From JAVEYA01 sp034003745 (GTDB lineage Bacteria; Bacillota; Peptococcia; DRI-13; PHAD01), in NCBI GenBank assembly GCA_034003745.1, contig JAVEYA010000044.1, positions 1 to 17,635 of the forward strand: a stretch of DNA of 17,635 nt, written 5' to 3'. The translations under genes were made by a program, and so were the position numbers. Below are positions 7,416 to 13,753 of the stretch, piece by piece (the stretch's first letter is position 1; every line of letters begins with the position of its first letter). The notes under the pieces were generated by a model. That model had not been told where the DNA came from and did not search any database. It saw nothing but the letters and a program-made list of their open reading frames with translations.

Positions 7416-7438
7416 CCTCTGCTCCCAGATATAAGCCC

Positions 7439-7452
7439 CACACATTTGTGTG
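7439..7452. promoter_or_regulatory. Palindrome upstream of the reductase gene, operator candidate
   Basis: CACACA and TGTGTG are perfect 6-base arms with two bases between them, 23 bases upstream of the aldo/keto reductase start. The position fits a repressor site or small leader hairpin. No family-specific consensus was recognised. Confidence 0.4.
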
Positions 7453-7479
7453 AGGCTGAATTAGAAAATATAAGAGGGC

Positions 7480-7510
7480 CCGGCATGCAGAGTATATCTC
7501 TACAGGCCGG
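7480..7510 (-). terminator. Possible terminator of alaS-ireB
   Basis: Arms 7480-7492 and 7498-7510 pair at 11 of 13 positions in DNA (one of the two mismatches becomes G-U in minus-strand RNA) around a five-base loop. Downstream on the minus strand is CTCTTATATTTTC, an imperfect T-rich tract. The 149-base gap also contains a looser inverted repeat, CCGAGG (7546-7551) with CCTCGG (7578-7583). Confidence 0.45.
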
Positions 7511-7594
7511 CGCGTTATTAATCAGATTCTCATATCATGTTCCGGCCGAGGACTAGTAAACGGCATGTGTTGGGCAGCCTCGGTCTCATACAAC

Positions 7595-7852
7595 CTAATC
7601 AGCTAAGTATTTTCTCAGCAACTCTTCTAGAATCTCGTCCCGTTCCAGTTTCCTGATCAGGGCGCGCGCGTTTTTATGACTGGTGATGTAAGCCGGGTCT
7701 CCTGACAAAAGATATCCTACCAGCTGGTTGATGGGATTATATCCTTTTTCCTTCAGCGAACTATAGACGTCGCGTAGGATGTCCCGCGCCCGGATATCCT
7801 CTTCGCCCTTTACCTGAAACATCATGGTATGTTCATGTTTATCATTTGACAT
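7595..7852 (-). CDS. ireB: IreB family regulatory phosphoprotein (UPF0297/YrzL)
   Basis: An 85-residue protein that matches the strongly conserved IreB family almost throughout, especially LKEKGYNPINQLVGYLLSGD followed by PAYITSHKNARALIRKLERD. In Enterococcus faecalis IreB is a substrate of the Ser/Thr kinase IreK and affects cephalosporin resistance; the threonine in the N-terminal HEHTMMFQV stretch sits where the phosphorylated threonines are. Whether this organism uses it the same way is unknown. ATG at 7852 has GGGGTGAT before it. It follows alaS by 80 bases on the same strand, the standard Firmicute arrangement, and is probably read from the alaS promoter. The gap contains two small inverted repeats but no clear promoter. 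Confidence 0.93.
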   Translation of the reverse strand: MSNDKHEHTMMFQVKGEEDIRARDILRDVYSSLKEKGYNPINQLVGYLLSGDPAYITSHKNARALIRKLERDEILEELLRKYLAD

Positions 7853-7871
7853 AACATCACCCCGCTTTTAT

Positions 7872-7910
7872 TCCGGACATTTTGACCGGATGGTATACTT
7901 CTGCAAGTAT
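7872..7910. repeat. Two small inverted repeats between alaS and ireB
   Basis: TCCGG (7872-7876) pairs with CCGGA (7886-7890), and ATACTT (7895-7900) pairs with AAGTAT (7905-7910) around a four-base loop. Neither is followed by a T-run, so they are more likely processing or stabilising hairpins than terminators. Confidence 0.4.
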
Positions 7911-7932
7911 GCGCAAATATCCTTTAATTTAT

Positions 7933-10578
7933 CTAAATTTTGAGTTGCTTTTCCACAATTTGGCTGACCCGGGCCAGGGCCTCGCCGAGTTTTTCCTTAT
8001 CTTTCCCTCCGGCCTGCGCCATATCCGGCCTGCCGCCGCCGCCGCCGCCGGTGACAGCCGCCACTTCCTTAATAATATTCCCGGCGTGGATACCTCTGGG
8101 CAGAAGGTCCTTGGTTGCCGCGGCTACCAGGGCCACTTTATCATCGATAACCGTTCCCAGTACTACTATGCCCGTTTTTAGCCTTTCTTTGAACATATCG
8201 GCCATATTTCGCAAAGAATCCATATCGGAAGCTGCCACCTGAACGGCCAAAAGAGGGATATCCTTAATGTTTACAGTATTCTGGAGGTATTCTTCGACTT
8301 GATTTCTGGCCGATTGCTTTTCTAACTGCTCCAGTCTTTTTTCTTTCTGCTTGTTTTCCTCCAGCAAGGACTGAATGCGGTTGAGTATTTCGTGACGCGG
8401 CGCCTTTAATAGGGCGGAGACATTATCCAGAAGGCTTTCATCCTCGTCCAGATAAGCGAGTACGCCCGCTCCGGTCACCGCTTCAATTCGTCTTAATCCT
8501 GCCCCTACGGCGCCTTCGCCGACAATCTTGACCATGCCGATCTGACCGGTGTTTCTCACATGGGTGCCGCCGCACAATTCCATGCTGAAGCCGGGTACTT
8601 CGACCACTCTAACTGTATCGCCGTATTTTTCATCAAAAAGGGCCGTGGCTCCCGCTTTTTTAGCGTCCGCCATGGACATTTCCTGCGTACAAACATCGAG
8701 GGACGCCAGCACTTTCTCATTCACCAGTTTTTCGACCTGCTTCAGTTCGTCCGCGGAAAGCCCGCTCAAATGGTTGAAGTCAAAGCGCAGCCGCTCCGGG
8801 TCTACAGCGGAACCGGACTGATGAACGTGATCGCCTAAGACGCTCTTTAAAGCTTTATGCAAAAGATGGGTAGCGGTATGGTTCCGGGCAGTGGATAACC
8901 GCAGCTTCGAATCAACTTCCATCTTCACCGTTTCATCTTGTTTAACCCGGCCGGAAACGATGCCGTAATGAATGATTTTGCCGTCCGGCATCTTCAATGT
9001 ATTGAGTACCTGTACCTCACCCTGAGCGGCGCGGATAAACCCTTTATCCCCTGACTGGCCGCCGCCTTCGGCATAAAAAGGCGTCGCTTCGGTCAAGGCA
9101 TAAACTTCGTCGCCGTCCGCCGCTTCCCGGGCCAGTTCTCCGTCTTTAATCAAAGCCAATAGCTTGGCTTCCCGGCTCATTTCCTGATAGCCGGTAAATT
9201 CCGTAGGCCCAAGTTTTCCCGTCAAATTCGCCACAGACAGAGCCAGATCCCAAGCCTTACTGTCCTGGCGCGCTGCCCGCGCCCTGGTTCTTTGCTTCTC
9301 CATGGCTGCATCAAATCCGGCCTGGTCCACCTTCAGCCCGGCCTCCTCGGCGATATCCCTGGATAAATCAAGCGGGAAACCGAATGTATCGTAAAGTTTA
9401 AAGATTTCCGCACCGGGAATGGTATCCCAGCCTTTTTCCTTCACATTTCTGATAATCTCCTGGGCCAGTTTGATGCCGTCATTCAGCGTTTCGTGGAAAC
9501 GCTCCTCTTCCGTACGAATAACCTTGGCCACAAAGTCGCTTTTTTCTTTGATCTCCGGGTAGGCCCCTTCCATCAGTTCCACCACAACCGGCACAAAAGT
9601 GTAGATGAAGGGCTTGTCTATCTCCAGCACCTTGCCGAAGCGGACAGCCCGGCGCAGAATGCGTCTTAAGACGTATCCGCGTCCTTCATTGCCGGGCAGA
9701 ATCCCGTCGCTGATTAGAAAAGTACAGGAGCGGATATGGTCGGCAATCACCCGGAAAGGAAAGCCGCGCATGTCGGAATAATATTTCTTTCCGCTCATGT
9801 CCTCAATTGCCGTAATGATATCCCGGAGCAAATCCGTATCGTAATTGCTCTCTACGTCCTGGACCACCGAAGTAATGCGCTCCAGGCCCATCCCCGTATC
9901 AATACTGGGGCGCGGCAAAGGCGTCATCTTGCCGGTTTCATCACGGTTATACTGCATGAAAACCAGGTTCCAGATTTCCAGGTAGCGGTCACAGTCACAC
10001 TTGCCGATGCCGCAGTTGGGGCCGCAGCCGTATTTCTCCCCACGGTCGATCAAAATTTCACTGCAGGGGCCGCAGGGGCCGGTATCGCCCATGGACCAGA
10101 AATTATCCTTCTCCCCCAGCTTGATGATTCTTTCCGGCGGAACATGGGCAATCTCTCTCCACAGCTGACCGGCCTCATCATCATCTTGATAAATGGTGAT
10201 ATATAGCTTATCCGCAGGCAACCCCATCACTTCGGTCAGAAACTCCCAGGCATAGGTAATGGCGTCGCGTTTGAAATAATCGCCGAAAGAGAAGTTCCCC
10301 AGCATCTCAAAAAAGGTATGGTGGCGGGCTGTCCTTCCGACCGTTTCCAGGTCGTTGTGTTTCCCGCCGGCGCGCACGCACTTTTGCGAGGTGGTGGCGC
10401 GTATGTACGGCCGCTTCTCCAGCCCTAAGAAAACATCCTTAAACTGGTTCATGCCGGCATTGGCAAAAAGCAGGGTAGGGTCATTATGCGGCGCCAGGGA
10501 TGAACTGCTGACGCGGGTATGTCCCTTGCTTTCAAAATAGGCCAGGAATTTTTCTCTGATCTCGTTACCGGTTAACAT
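7933..10578 (-). CDS. alaS: Alanyl-tRNA synthetase
   Basis: A full-length 881-residue class II synthetase that attaches alanine to tRNA-Ala in the cytosol. The N-terminal aminoacylation domain shows RTARHHTFFEMLGNFSFGD (83-100) and the motif 3 region GMGLERI. The editing domain has the zinc-binding set HTATH (about residue 567) and CGGTH (about residue 667), which clears mischarged Ser and Gly. The C-terminal C-Ala domain contains the glycine run and RPDMAQAGG near residue 850. ATG at 10578 has a GAGGAGGAG ribosome site. A sigma-A promoter lies at 10710-10739 and a terminator-like hairpin sits in the leader at 10591-10637, so expression is probably controlled by attenuation. The gene is followed by ireB, as in most Firmicutes. 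No key residue appears to be missing. Confidence 0.97.
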   Translation of the reverse strand: MLTGNEIREKFLAYFESKGHTRVSSSSLAPHNDPTLLFANAGMNQFKDVFLGLEKRPYIRATTSQKCVRAGGKHNDLETVGRTARHHTFFEMLGNFSFGDYFKRDAITYAWEFLTEVMGLPADKLYITIYQDDDEAGQLWREIAHVPPERIIKLGEKDNFWSMGDTGPCGPCSEILIDRGEKYGCGPNCGIGKCDCDRYLEIWNLVFMQYNRDETGKMTPLPRPSIDTGMGLERITSVVQDVESNYDTDLLRDIITAIEDMSGKKYYSDMRGFPFRVIADHIRSCTFLISDGILPGNEGRGYVLRRILRRAVRFGKVLEIDKPFIYTFVPVVVELMEGAYPEIKEKSDFVAKVIRTEEERFHETLNDGIKLAQEIIRNVKEKGWDTIPGAEIFKLYDTFGFPLDLSRDIAEEAGLKVDQAGFDAAMEKQRTRARAARQDSKAWDLALSVANLTGKLGPTEFTGYQEMSREAKLLALIKDGELAREAADGDEVYALTEATPFYAEGGGQSGDKGFIRAAQGEVQVLNTLKMPDGKIIHYGIVSGRVKQDETVKMEVDSKLRLSTARNHTATHLLHKALKSVLGDHVHQSGSAVDPERLRFDFNHLSGLSADELKQVEKLVNEKVLASLDVCTQEMSMADAKKAGATALFDEKYGDTVRVVEVPGFSMELCGGTHVRNTGQIGMVKIVGEGAVGAGLRRIEAVTGAGVLAYLDEDESLLDNVSALLKAPRHEILNRIQSLLEENKQKEKRLEQLEKQSARNQVEEYLQNTVNIKDIPLLAVQVAASDMDSLRNMADMFKERLKTGIVVLGTVIDDKVALVAAATKDLLPRGIHAGNIIKEVAAVTGGGGGGRPDMAQAGGKDKEKLGEALARVSQIVEKQLKI

Positions 10579-10590
10579 TTTTGCTCCTCC

Positions 10591-10652
10591 TCGAAAAAGA
10601 AACTCTCATCGCCGACACTTCCGTGCCAGGATGAGAGAACATTCTCTTCATC
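10591..10652 (-). promoter_or_regulatory. Attenuator-like leader of alaS with competing hairpins
   Basis: In minus-strand RNA, segment A (10652-10642, GATGAAGAGAA) can pair with B (10639-10630, TTCTCTCATC) around a two-base loop with one bulged A. The same B segment (CTCTCATC) can pair instead with C (10610-10603, GATGAGAG). The B-C stem encloses a second inner stem (GGCAC/GTGTC with a GGAA loop) and is followed by TTTCTTTTTC, so it is a rho-independent terminator. A-B and B-C exclude each other, the classic attenuator layout. The terminator tract abuts the alaS ribosome site. I found no T-box sequence (AGGGTGGNACCGCG) and no in-frame leader peptide, so the signal sensed is unknown. Confidence 0.7.
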
Positions 10653-10709
10653 ACTGCCTGATTGCCTTGCTGCGGCGGTGTTTTATTTTTCCATATCGAC
10701 AACGGATTA

Positions 10710-10739
10710 ATTATACCCAAAGGCCGCCTAGTTTGACAA
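10710..10739 (-). promoter_or_regulatory. Sigma-A promoter of alaS
   Basis: TTGTCA (10739-10734, five of six), an 18-base spacer and a perfect TATAAT (10715-10710) on the minus strand. Transcription would begin near 10703, giving a leader of about 125 bases that carries the attenuator. The -35 overlaps a plus-strand TTGACA (10733-10738) facing the enoyl-CoA hydratase gene, but that one lacks a good -10. Confidence 0.8.
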
Positions 10740-10860
10740 TCTAAGCAACAAAGAACTAAGGGCCATTGGGAGGAGCAGCCAAAATCGGGCAGGAATAAGA
10801 ACAGATTTGTTGAATTCTTAAGCTGGTATGAGCACAAATCAAAGGAGGATTATCTGAAAA

Positions 10861-11655
10861 ATGAACAAACCTGTTGAACAAGACTCTGTTTTAGTGGAAC
10901 TAAAAGGCGGCAAGGGCATTATCACCATCAATAGGCCCAAGGTTTTAAACGCTGTTGATTGGAATACGCTCTCTCTGCTTCAGGATGCATTTAATAACTT
11001 AATCGAAAATCAGGACGTCAGGGTGATCATTCTTACCGGAGCAGGGGAAAAGGCCTTTATCTCCGGTGGTGATATCAACACAGAGATAAAATTGGACGGA
11101 CTGGCCGCCTACCACTGGAGCCATGCCGGACACCGGCTTTGCGCCCTGATCGAAAATAGTCCAAAACCGGTAATTGCGGCAATAAACGGATATGCACTGG
11201 GCGGAGGATTCGAAATCAGCTTAGCTTGTGATTTTCGCATCTGCTCCCCGAATGCCAAATTTGGGGCTCCGGAAACGAAGCTTGGCGTTATCTGCGGGCT
11301 GGGCGGCAATGTTCGTTTACCCAGAATTGTCGGTAAAACAAAGGCCCTGGAAATCCTGATGACCGGCCAGATGTTTGACGCCCAAGAGGCCTACCGCCTG
11401 AATCTGGTTAACCGCATTGCCCCGGCGGGACAGTTAATGGAGGCGGTAGATGAACTGTGTGCCAACCTGTTAGATAAAAACACCATTGTGCTGGATCTTA
11501 TCAAAAAAGCGGTTGATTATGGCATGGAAATCGATCTGCGCTCAGCCGACCAATATGAAGCCAGTCTCTTTGGCTTAGTCTTCAGCACCGAGGATAAGAA
11601 TGAAGGGATGACCGCCTTTCTGGAGAAGCGGCCGCCTCGATTTAAAAACAGATAG
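10861..11655 (+). CDS. Enoyl-CoA hydratase/isomerase family protein (crotonase)
   Basis: A 264-residue crotonase-fold protein. The oxyanion-hole segments are ISGGD (68-71) and ALGGGFE (112-118). Both glutamates needed for hydration in classical enoyl-CoA hydratase are present with the right spacing of twenty: E118 (GGGFE) and E138 (FGAPETKLG), so it can plausibly hydrate 2-enoyl-CoA, for example crotonyl-CoA in fatty-acid oxidation or butyrate-type metabolism. Substrate length cannot be read from sequence. ATG at 10861 has AAAGGAGG twelve bases upstream. It is a single gene on the plus strand, divergent from alaS and convergent with the AI-2E transporter gene, with no acyl-CoA dehydrogenase, thiolase or hydroxyacyl-CoA dehydrogenase nearby, so it looks inserted into a minus-strand housekeeping block. 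The GC content is not obviously different from its neighbours. Confidence 0.93.
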   Translation: MNKPVEQDSVLVELKGGKGIITINRPKVLNAVDWNTLSLLQDAFNNLIENQDVRVIILTGAGEKAFISGGDINTEIKLDGLAAYHWSHAGHRLCALIENSPKPVIAAINGYALGGGFEISLACDFRICSPNAKFGAPETKLGVICGLGGNVRLPRIVGKTKALEILMTGQMFDAQEAYRLNLVNRIAPAGQLMEAVDELCANLLDKNTIVLDLIKKAVDYGMEIDLRSADQYEASLFGLVFSTEDKNEGMTAFLEKRPPRFKNR

Positions 11656-11689
11656 ACAGGGGTAAAAGTGCATCGCAAAATACCCTGTC
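11655..11689. terminator. Hairpin between convergent genes, possible two-way terminator
   Basis: GACAGGGGTA (11655-11664) pairs with TACCCTGTC (11681-11689), nine pairs with one bulged G. It starts at the last base of the hydratase stop codon. No strong T-run follows on the plus strand; on the minus strand the stem is followed by TATCTGTTTTT. Confidence 0.5.
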
Positions 11690-11715
11690 ATCCTGAGTAA
11701 ATTGAAGGATCTCAC
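11686..11715. repeat. Intergenic repeat resembling the TGTCATYCTGAG...GAAGRATCT element
   Basis: TGTCATCCTGAG, then a short spacer, then GAAGGATCTCAC matches the pattern of a short partly palindromic element (ATCCT/AGGAT arms) that I recall as common between genes in many bacteria. Only one copy is seen in this window, so its repetitive nature here is inferred. Confidence 0.4.
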
Positions 11716-12741
11716 TCACACCAGTCTGGTATAAGCGTGATACAGCAATACCTTCAGCACAGCGGCCGCCGGCACAGCCAGCAAGAGCCCCAGGAAACCC
11801 CACAGACTGCCGCCAGCTAAGAGCGCAAAGATAATTACCAAAGGATGCAGTCCGATATATCCCCCTAAAATTTTAGGCGAAATAATATTCCCCTCCACCT
11901 GTTGGATTAAAACCATGACCCCCAGCACATACAAGGCCAGCCACTTTGATTTGAGGAGCGCCAGAATAACAATGGGCACAGTGGAGATAAACGCGCCGAA
12001 ATAAGGGATAAAATTGGTCAGCCCCACCAAAAGGCCAATCAGCAGCGGATAGTCCATGCCGATCAACAGCATCCCTGCCGTTGCCAGCACGGCTACCAAT
12101 GTCGCCACCAGGAGATTGCCCCGGATGACATTCTTAATCATCACATCGATTTCATGACTTAAGGAAGAAAGATTGGCGCGGTAACGGACAGGAACCAGCT
12201 GCAGGATTTTCGGGCCCAGCGCATGATAGTCAATGAGAAAATAAAAGCCCAAAAGCGGCGCCAGCAAAATATTGAATGTTTGGGAAAAAAGATGAAGAAT
12301 GCTGGTAACCGTATCTTTTAACAGGCCTATAGACGTATTTTCCACACTGCTAATGACTCCGTCGCCGACTTGGCGAATGCTTTCCGGTAGAGGGACCCGG
12401 CTGTAACGCAGCTGGAACTCATCTACCATTTTTTGCGCGGCTTCCGTATATTGCGGGATGACTTCCGCCAGGGAGTTCAGATCCCGCAGCAGGACCGGTA
12501 CGCCATACAAAATGGCTCCCCCCGCCAGTACCGCCAGGAAAATATAGAGTATGGCAATGGCGAAAATACGGGAGATTCCCTTTTTCTCCAGCCTATCCAC
12601 CAGCGGATTTAAGAGATAAGCCAAAAAAAAGCCCAGCGCAAACGGCGTCAGGACCGAGCGCACCGCGTAAATGAACCAGAGGAGCGCCCCCCAAAAAAGC
12701 GCGCCCCTGAAAATATGCAAATATTTACCATAGTCTTTCAT
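11716..12741 (-). CDS. AI-2E family transporter (PerM/YtvI-like membrane protein)
   Basis: About 341 residues with seven or eight hydrophobic helices: two N-terminal (around ALFWGALLWFIYAV and LGFFLAYLLNPLVD), a third ending in LLRDLN, a long soluble loop of about 90 residues, and a C-terminal group including LLGFYFLIDYHALGP, GLLVGLTNFIPYFGAFISTV and GLLLAVPAAAVLKVLL. This layout and the NPLVDRLEKKGI and FIPYFGA segments define the AI-2E exporter family. Members have been tied to signal export or sodium/proton exchange; the substrate here cannot be told. The ATG at 12741 (MKDYGKYL) has only a weak ribosome site; GTG at 12792 would add 17 residues. It closes a probable operon with the YtxH-like, zinc-ribbon and PRC-barrel genes and converges on the hydratase gene. 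Confidence 0.87.
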   Translation of the reverse strand: MKDYGKYLHIFRGALFWGALLWFIYAVRSVLTPFALGFFLAYLLNPLVDRLEKKGISRIFAIAILYIFLAVLAGGAILYGVPVLLRDLNSLAEVIPQYTEAAQKMVDEFQLRYSRVPLPESIRQVGDGVISSVENTSIGLLKDTVTSILHLFSQTFNILLAPLLGFYFLIDYHALGPKILQLVPVRYRANLSSLSHEIDVMIKNVIRGNLLVATLVAVLATAGMLLIGMDYPLLIGLLVGLTNFIPYFGAFISTVPIVILALLKSKWLALYVLGVMVLIQQVEGNIISPKILGGYIGLHPLVIIFALLAGGSLWGFLGLLLAVPAAAVLKVLLYHAYTRLV

Positions 12742-12827
12742 CTTTTTCTTCGCGCTCCCGATTAAAAAGCACCTGTTAAAGTGTCCTAGCACACTCCCAC
12801 AGATGCCGAGTTAGATATTGGCGCGTT

Positions 12828-13016
12828 TCATCTTCTGATGAAATCCTGAACCTCCCGCGCGACACTTGAAACCATTTTTCCTGTCTTTTTACCTATTCTT
12901 CGTGTATTACCCATCAGATACCTTCTGGGAGACTTCAGGCGCGGCGCGTAATAGATTGCCGCCAGGAGCCCGGCCATGCCGCCGAGCAAAACACCATGGA
13001 AAAACCGACTGCGCAT
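12828..13016 (-). CDS. Small YtxH-like membrane protein
   Basis: A 62-residue protein: short basic N-terminus (MRSRFF), one membrane helix (HGVLLGGMAGLLAAIYYAP, about 8-26) and a basic, probably helical tail ending in a SVAREVQDFI segment. This matches the YtxH/gas-vesicle-GvpP-like layout (glycine-rich helix followed by an amphipathic helix). No function is established beyond stress links for B. subtilis YtxH. ATG at 13016 has a very strong GGGAGGTGATC ribosome site, so the short gene is clearly meant to be translated. It lies between the zinc-ribbon and AI-2E genes. Confidence 0.78.
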   Translation of the reverse strand: MRSRFFHGVLLGGMAGLLAAIYYAPRLKSPRRYLMGNTRRIGKKTGKMVSSVAREVQDFIRR

Positions 13017-13044
13017 TAAAGATCACCTCCCGCTTTTTGGCGTG

Positions 13045-13212
13045 CTATACAATTTCGGCCTGCGTATACTCCACCAGGCTGCCGTCTTCGGCTACCGTAA
13101 AAACTTTTAAAACATCGTCATGATATTGGAATTCATGAAAACAGTTCCAGCAATAATACTGCTCCAGGCCGACTCTGCCCACCGCGCGGCCTGAGCAAAC
13201 CGGACATTCCAT
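13045..13212 (-). CDS. Small zinc-ribbon protein, unknown function
   Basis: A 55-residue protein with two cysteine pairs, CPVC (residues 3-6) and CWNC (about 21-24), forming a four-cysteine zinc ribbon, followed by a strand-rich tail with an acidic C-terminus (VAEDGSLVEYTQAEIV). I do not recognise a named family. The ATG at 13212 is chosen because GGGGG lies about nine bases upstream and the first zinc knuckle follows at once; the frame is open to 13248 but that start would lie inside the PRC-barrel gene. It follows the PRC-barrel gene by 13 bases, so the two are probably co-translated. Nucleic-acid or protein binding is possible but unproven. Confidence 0.72.
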   Translation of the reverse strand: MECPVCSGRAVGRVGLEQYYCWNCFHEFQYHDDVLKVFTVAEDGSLVEYTQAEIV

Positions 13213-13225
13213 CTTTATTATCCCC

Positions 13226-13678
13226 CTATTTTGTTGGTATATCCCCAATAATCACGGTATCGTCATGATAGGCTAATATATTAGGGGCAGGCACAACCTT
13301 GCGGCCCATCACCACATCCAGCAATAATCCGTTGGAAATTTCATAGCCCGTGATGCTGCCGTCCAGCTCTTCCAACAGGATATCCTCAATCATGCCCAGA
13401 TTATCCCCCGCAGCGGTCATGACCACCGGCCCCGCAGGTTTCGGCGCTGACTCTGCGGTCTGAATAAAGGAACCCTGCACCAGCACGGCGTCCCTGCCCA
13501 GATTATTCACCATGGAATAAGGCACATAGGCCGGCTCATTTTGCGGGGTGTTTATGTAAATGCCGGCTATCTTTTGATTCTCGCCGGGTCTGAATCCTTT
13601 GACAAAGCCCAGTAATTTACCGCTGTTCATATCTATAACCGGCTTATCCATGAATTCACGGCCTTTTCTCATGCCCAT
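13226..13678 (-). CDS. PRC-barrel domain protein
   Basis: About 150 residues holding two PRC-barrel repeats: the first around KGREFMDKPVIDMNSGKLLG, the second from GPVVMTAAGDNLGMIEDILL to the C-terminus. PRC barrels occur in the photosynthetic reaction centre H subunit and in RimM; standalone Firmicute copies are uncharacterised, and a role in RNA or membrane-protein assembly is only a guess. The frame is open to 13726, but that ATG lies inside the nifS terminator stem, so ATG 13678 (MGMRKGREF) is used; its ribosome site is weak (AAGAAAGAG), and GTG 13681 or ATG 13672 are alternatives. It is the first gene of the PRC - zinc ribbon - YtxH - AI-2E group. No promoter was clearly seen in the 37 bases after the terminator. 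Confidence 0.82.
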   Translation of the reverse strand: MGMRKGREFMDKPVIDMNSGKLLGFVKGFRPGENQKIAGIYINTPQNEPAYVPYSMVNNLGRDAVLVQGSFIQTAESAPKPAGPVVMTAAGDNLGMIEDILLEELDGSITGYEISNGLLLDVVMGRKVVPAPNILAYHDDTVIIGDIPTK

Positions 13679-13715
13679 CACTCTTTCTTGCTTTCCAATA
13701 GTATCTCCTGAATTT

Positions 13716-13745
13716 AAAAAAAGCATTCACCGAATCGGTGAATGC
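13716..13745 (-). terminator. Rho-independent terminator after nifS
   Basis: GCATTCACCG (13723-13732) and CGGTGAATGC (13736-13745) form a perfect ten-pair stem with a three-base loop. On the minus strand it is followed by seven Ts (13722-13716). It starts nine bases after the nifS stop codon. Confidence 0.93.
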
Positions 13746-13753
13746 CTTGCGTC

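Noticed and set aside
8033..8050. GCC trinucleotide repeat
   Set aside because: It codes for the conserved glycine run of the alanyl-tRNA synthetase C-terminal domain.
10640..10690. Leader peptide with alanine codons GCC GCA GCA for ribosome-stalling control of alaS
   Set aside because: A TAA stop stands in frame two codons before the triplets and no start follows it before them.
10579..10703. Complete T-box riboswitch upstream of alaS
   Set aside because: The conserved T-box core is absent and the leader is too short; UGGC in the hairpin would not match the tRNA-Ala acceptor end.
10631..10743. Short plus-strand frame of 36 codons upstream of the hydratase gene
   Set aside because: It runs across the alaS promoter and leader and lacks a ribosome site and a protein-like composition.
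10565..10837. A 90-residue minus-strand frame covering the alaS leader
   Set aside because: It overlaps the alaS promoter, attenuator and start codon, has no ribosome site and shows no protein-like pattern.
13679..13726. Longer PRC-barrel protein starting at 13726
   Set aside because: That ATG lies in the stem of the nifS terminator, and there is no ribosome site before it.
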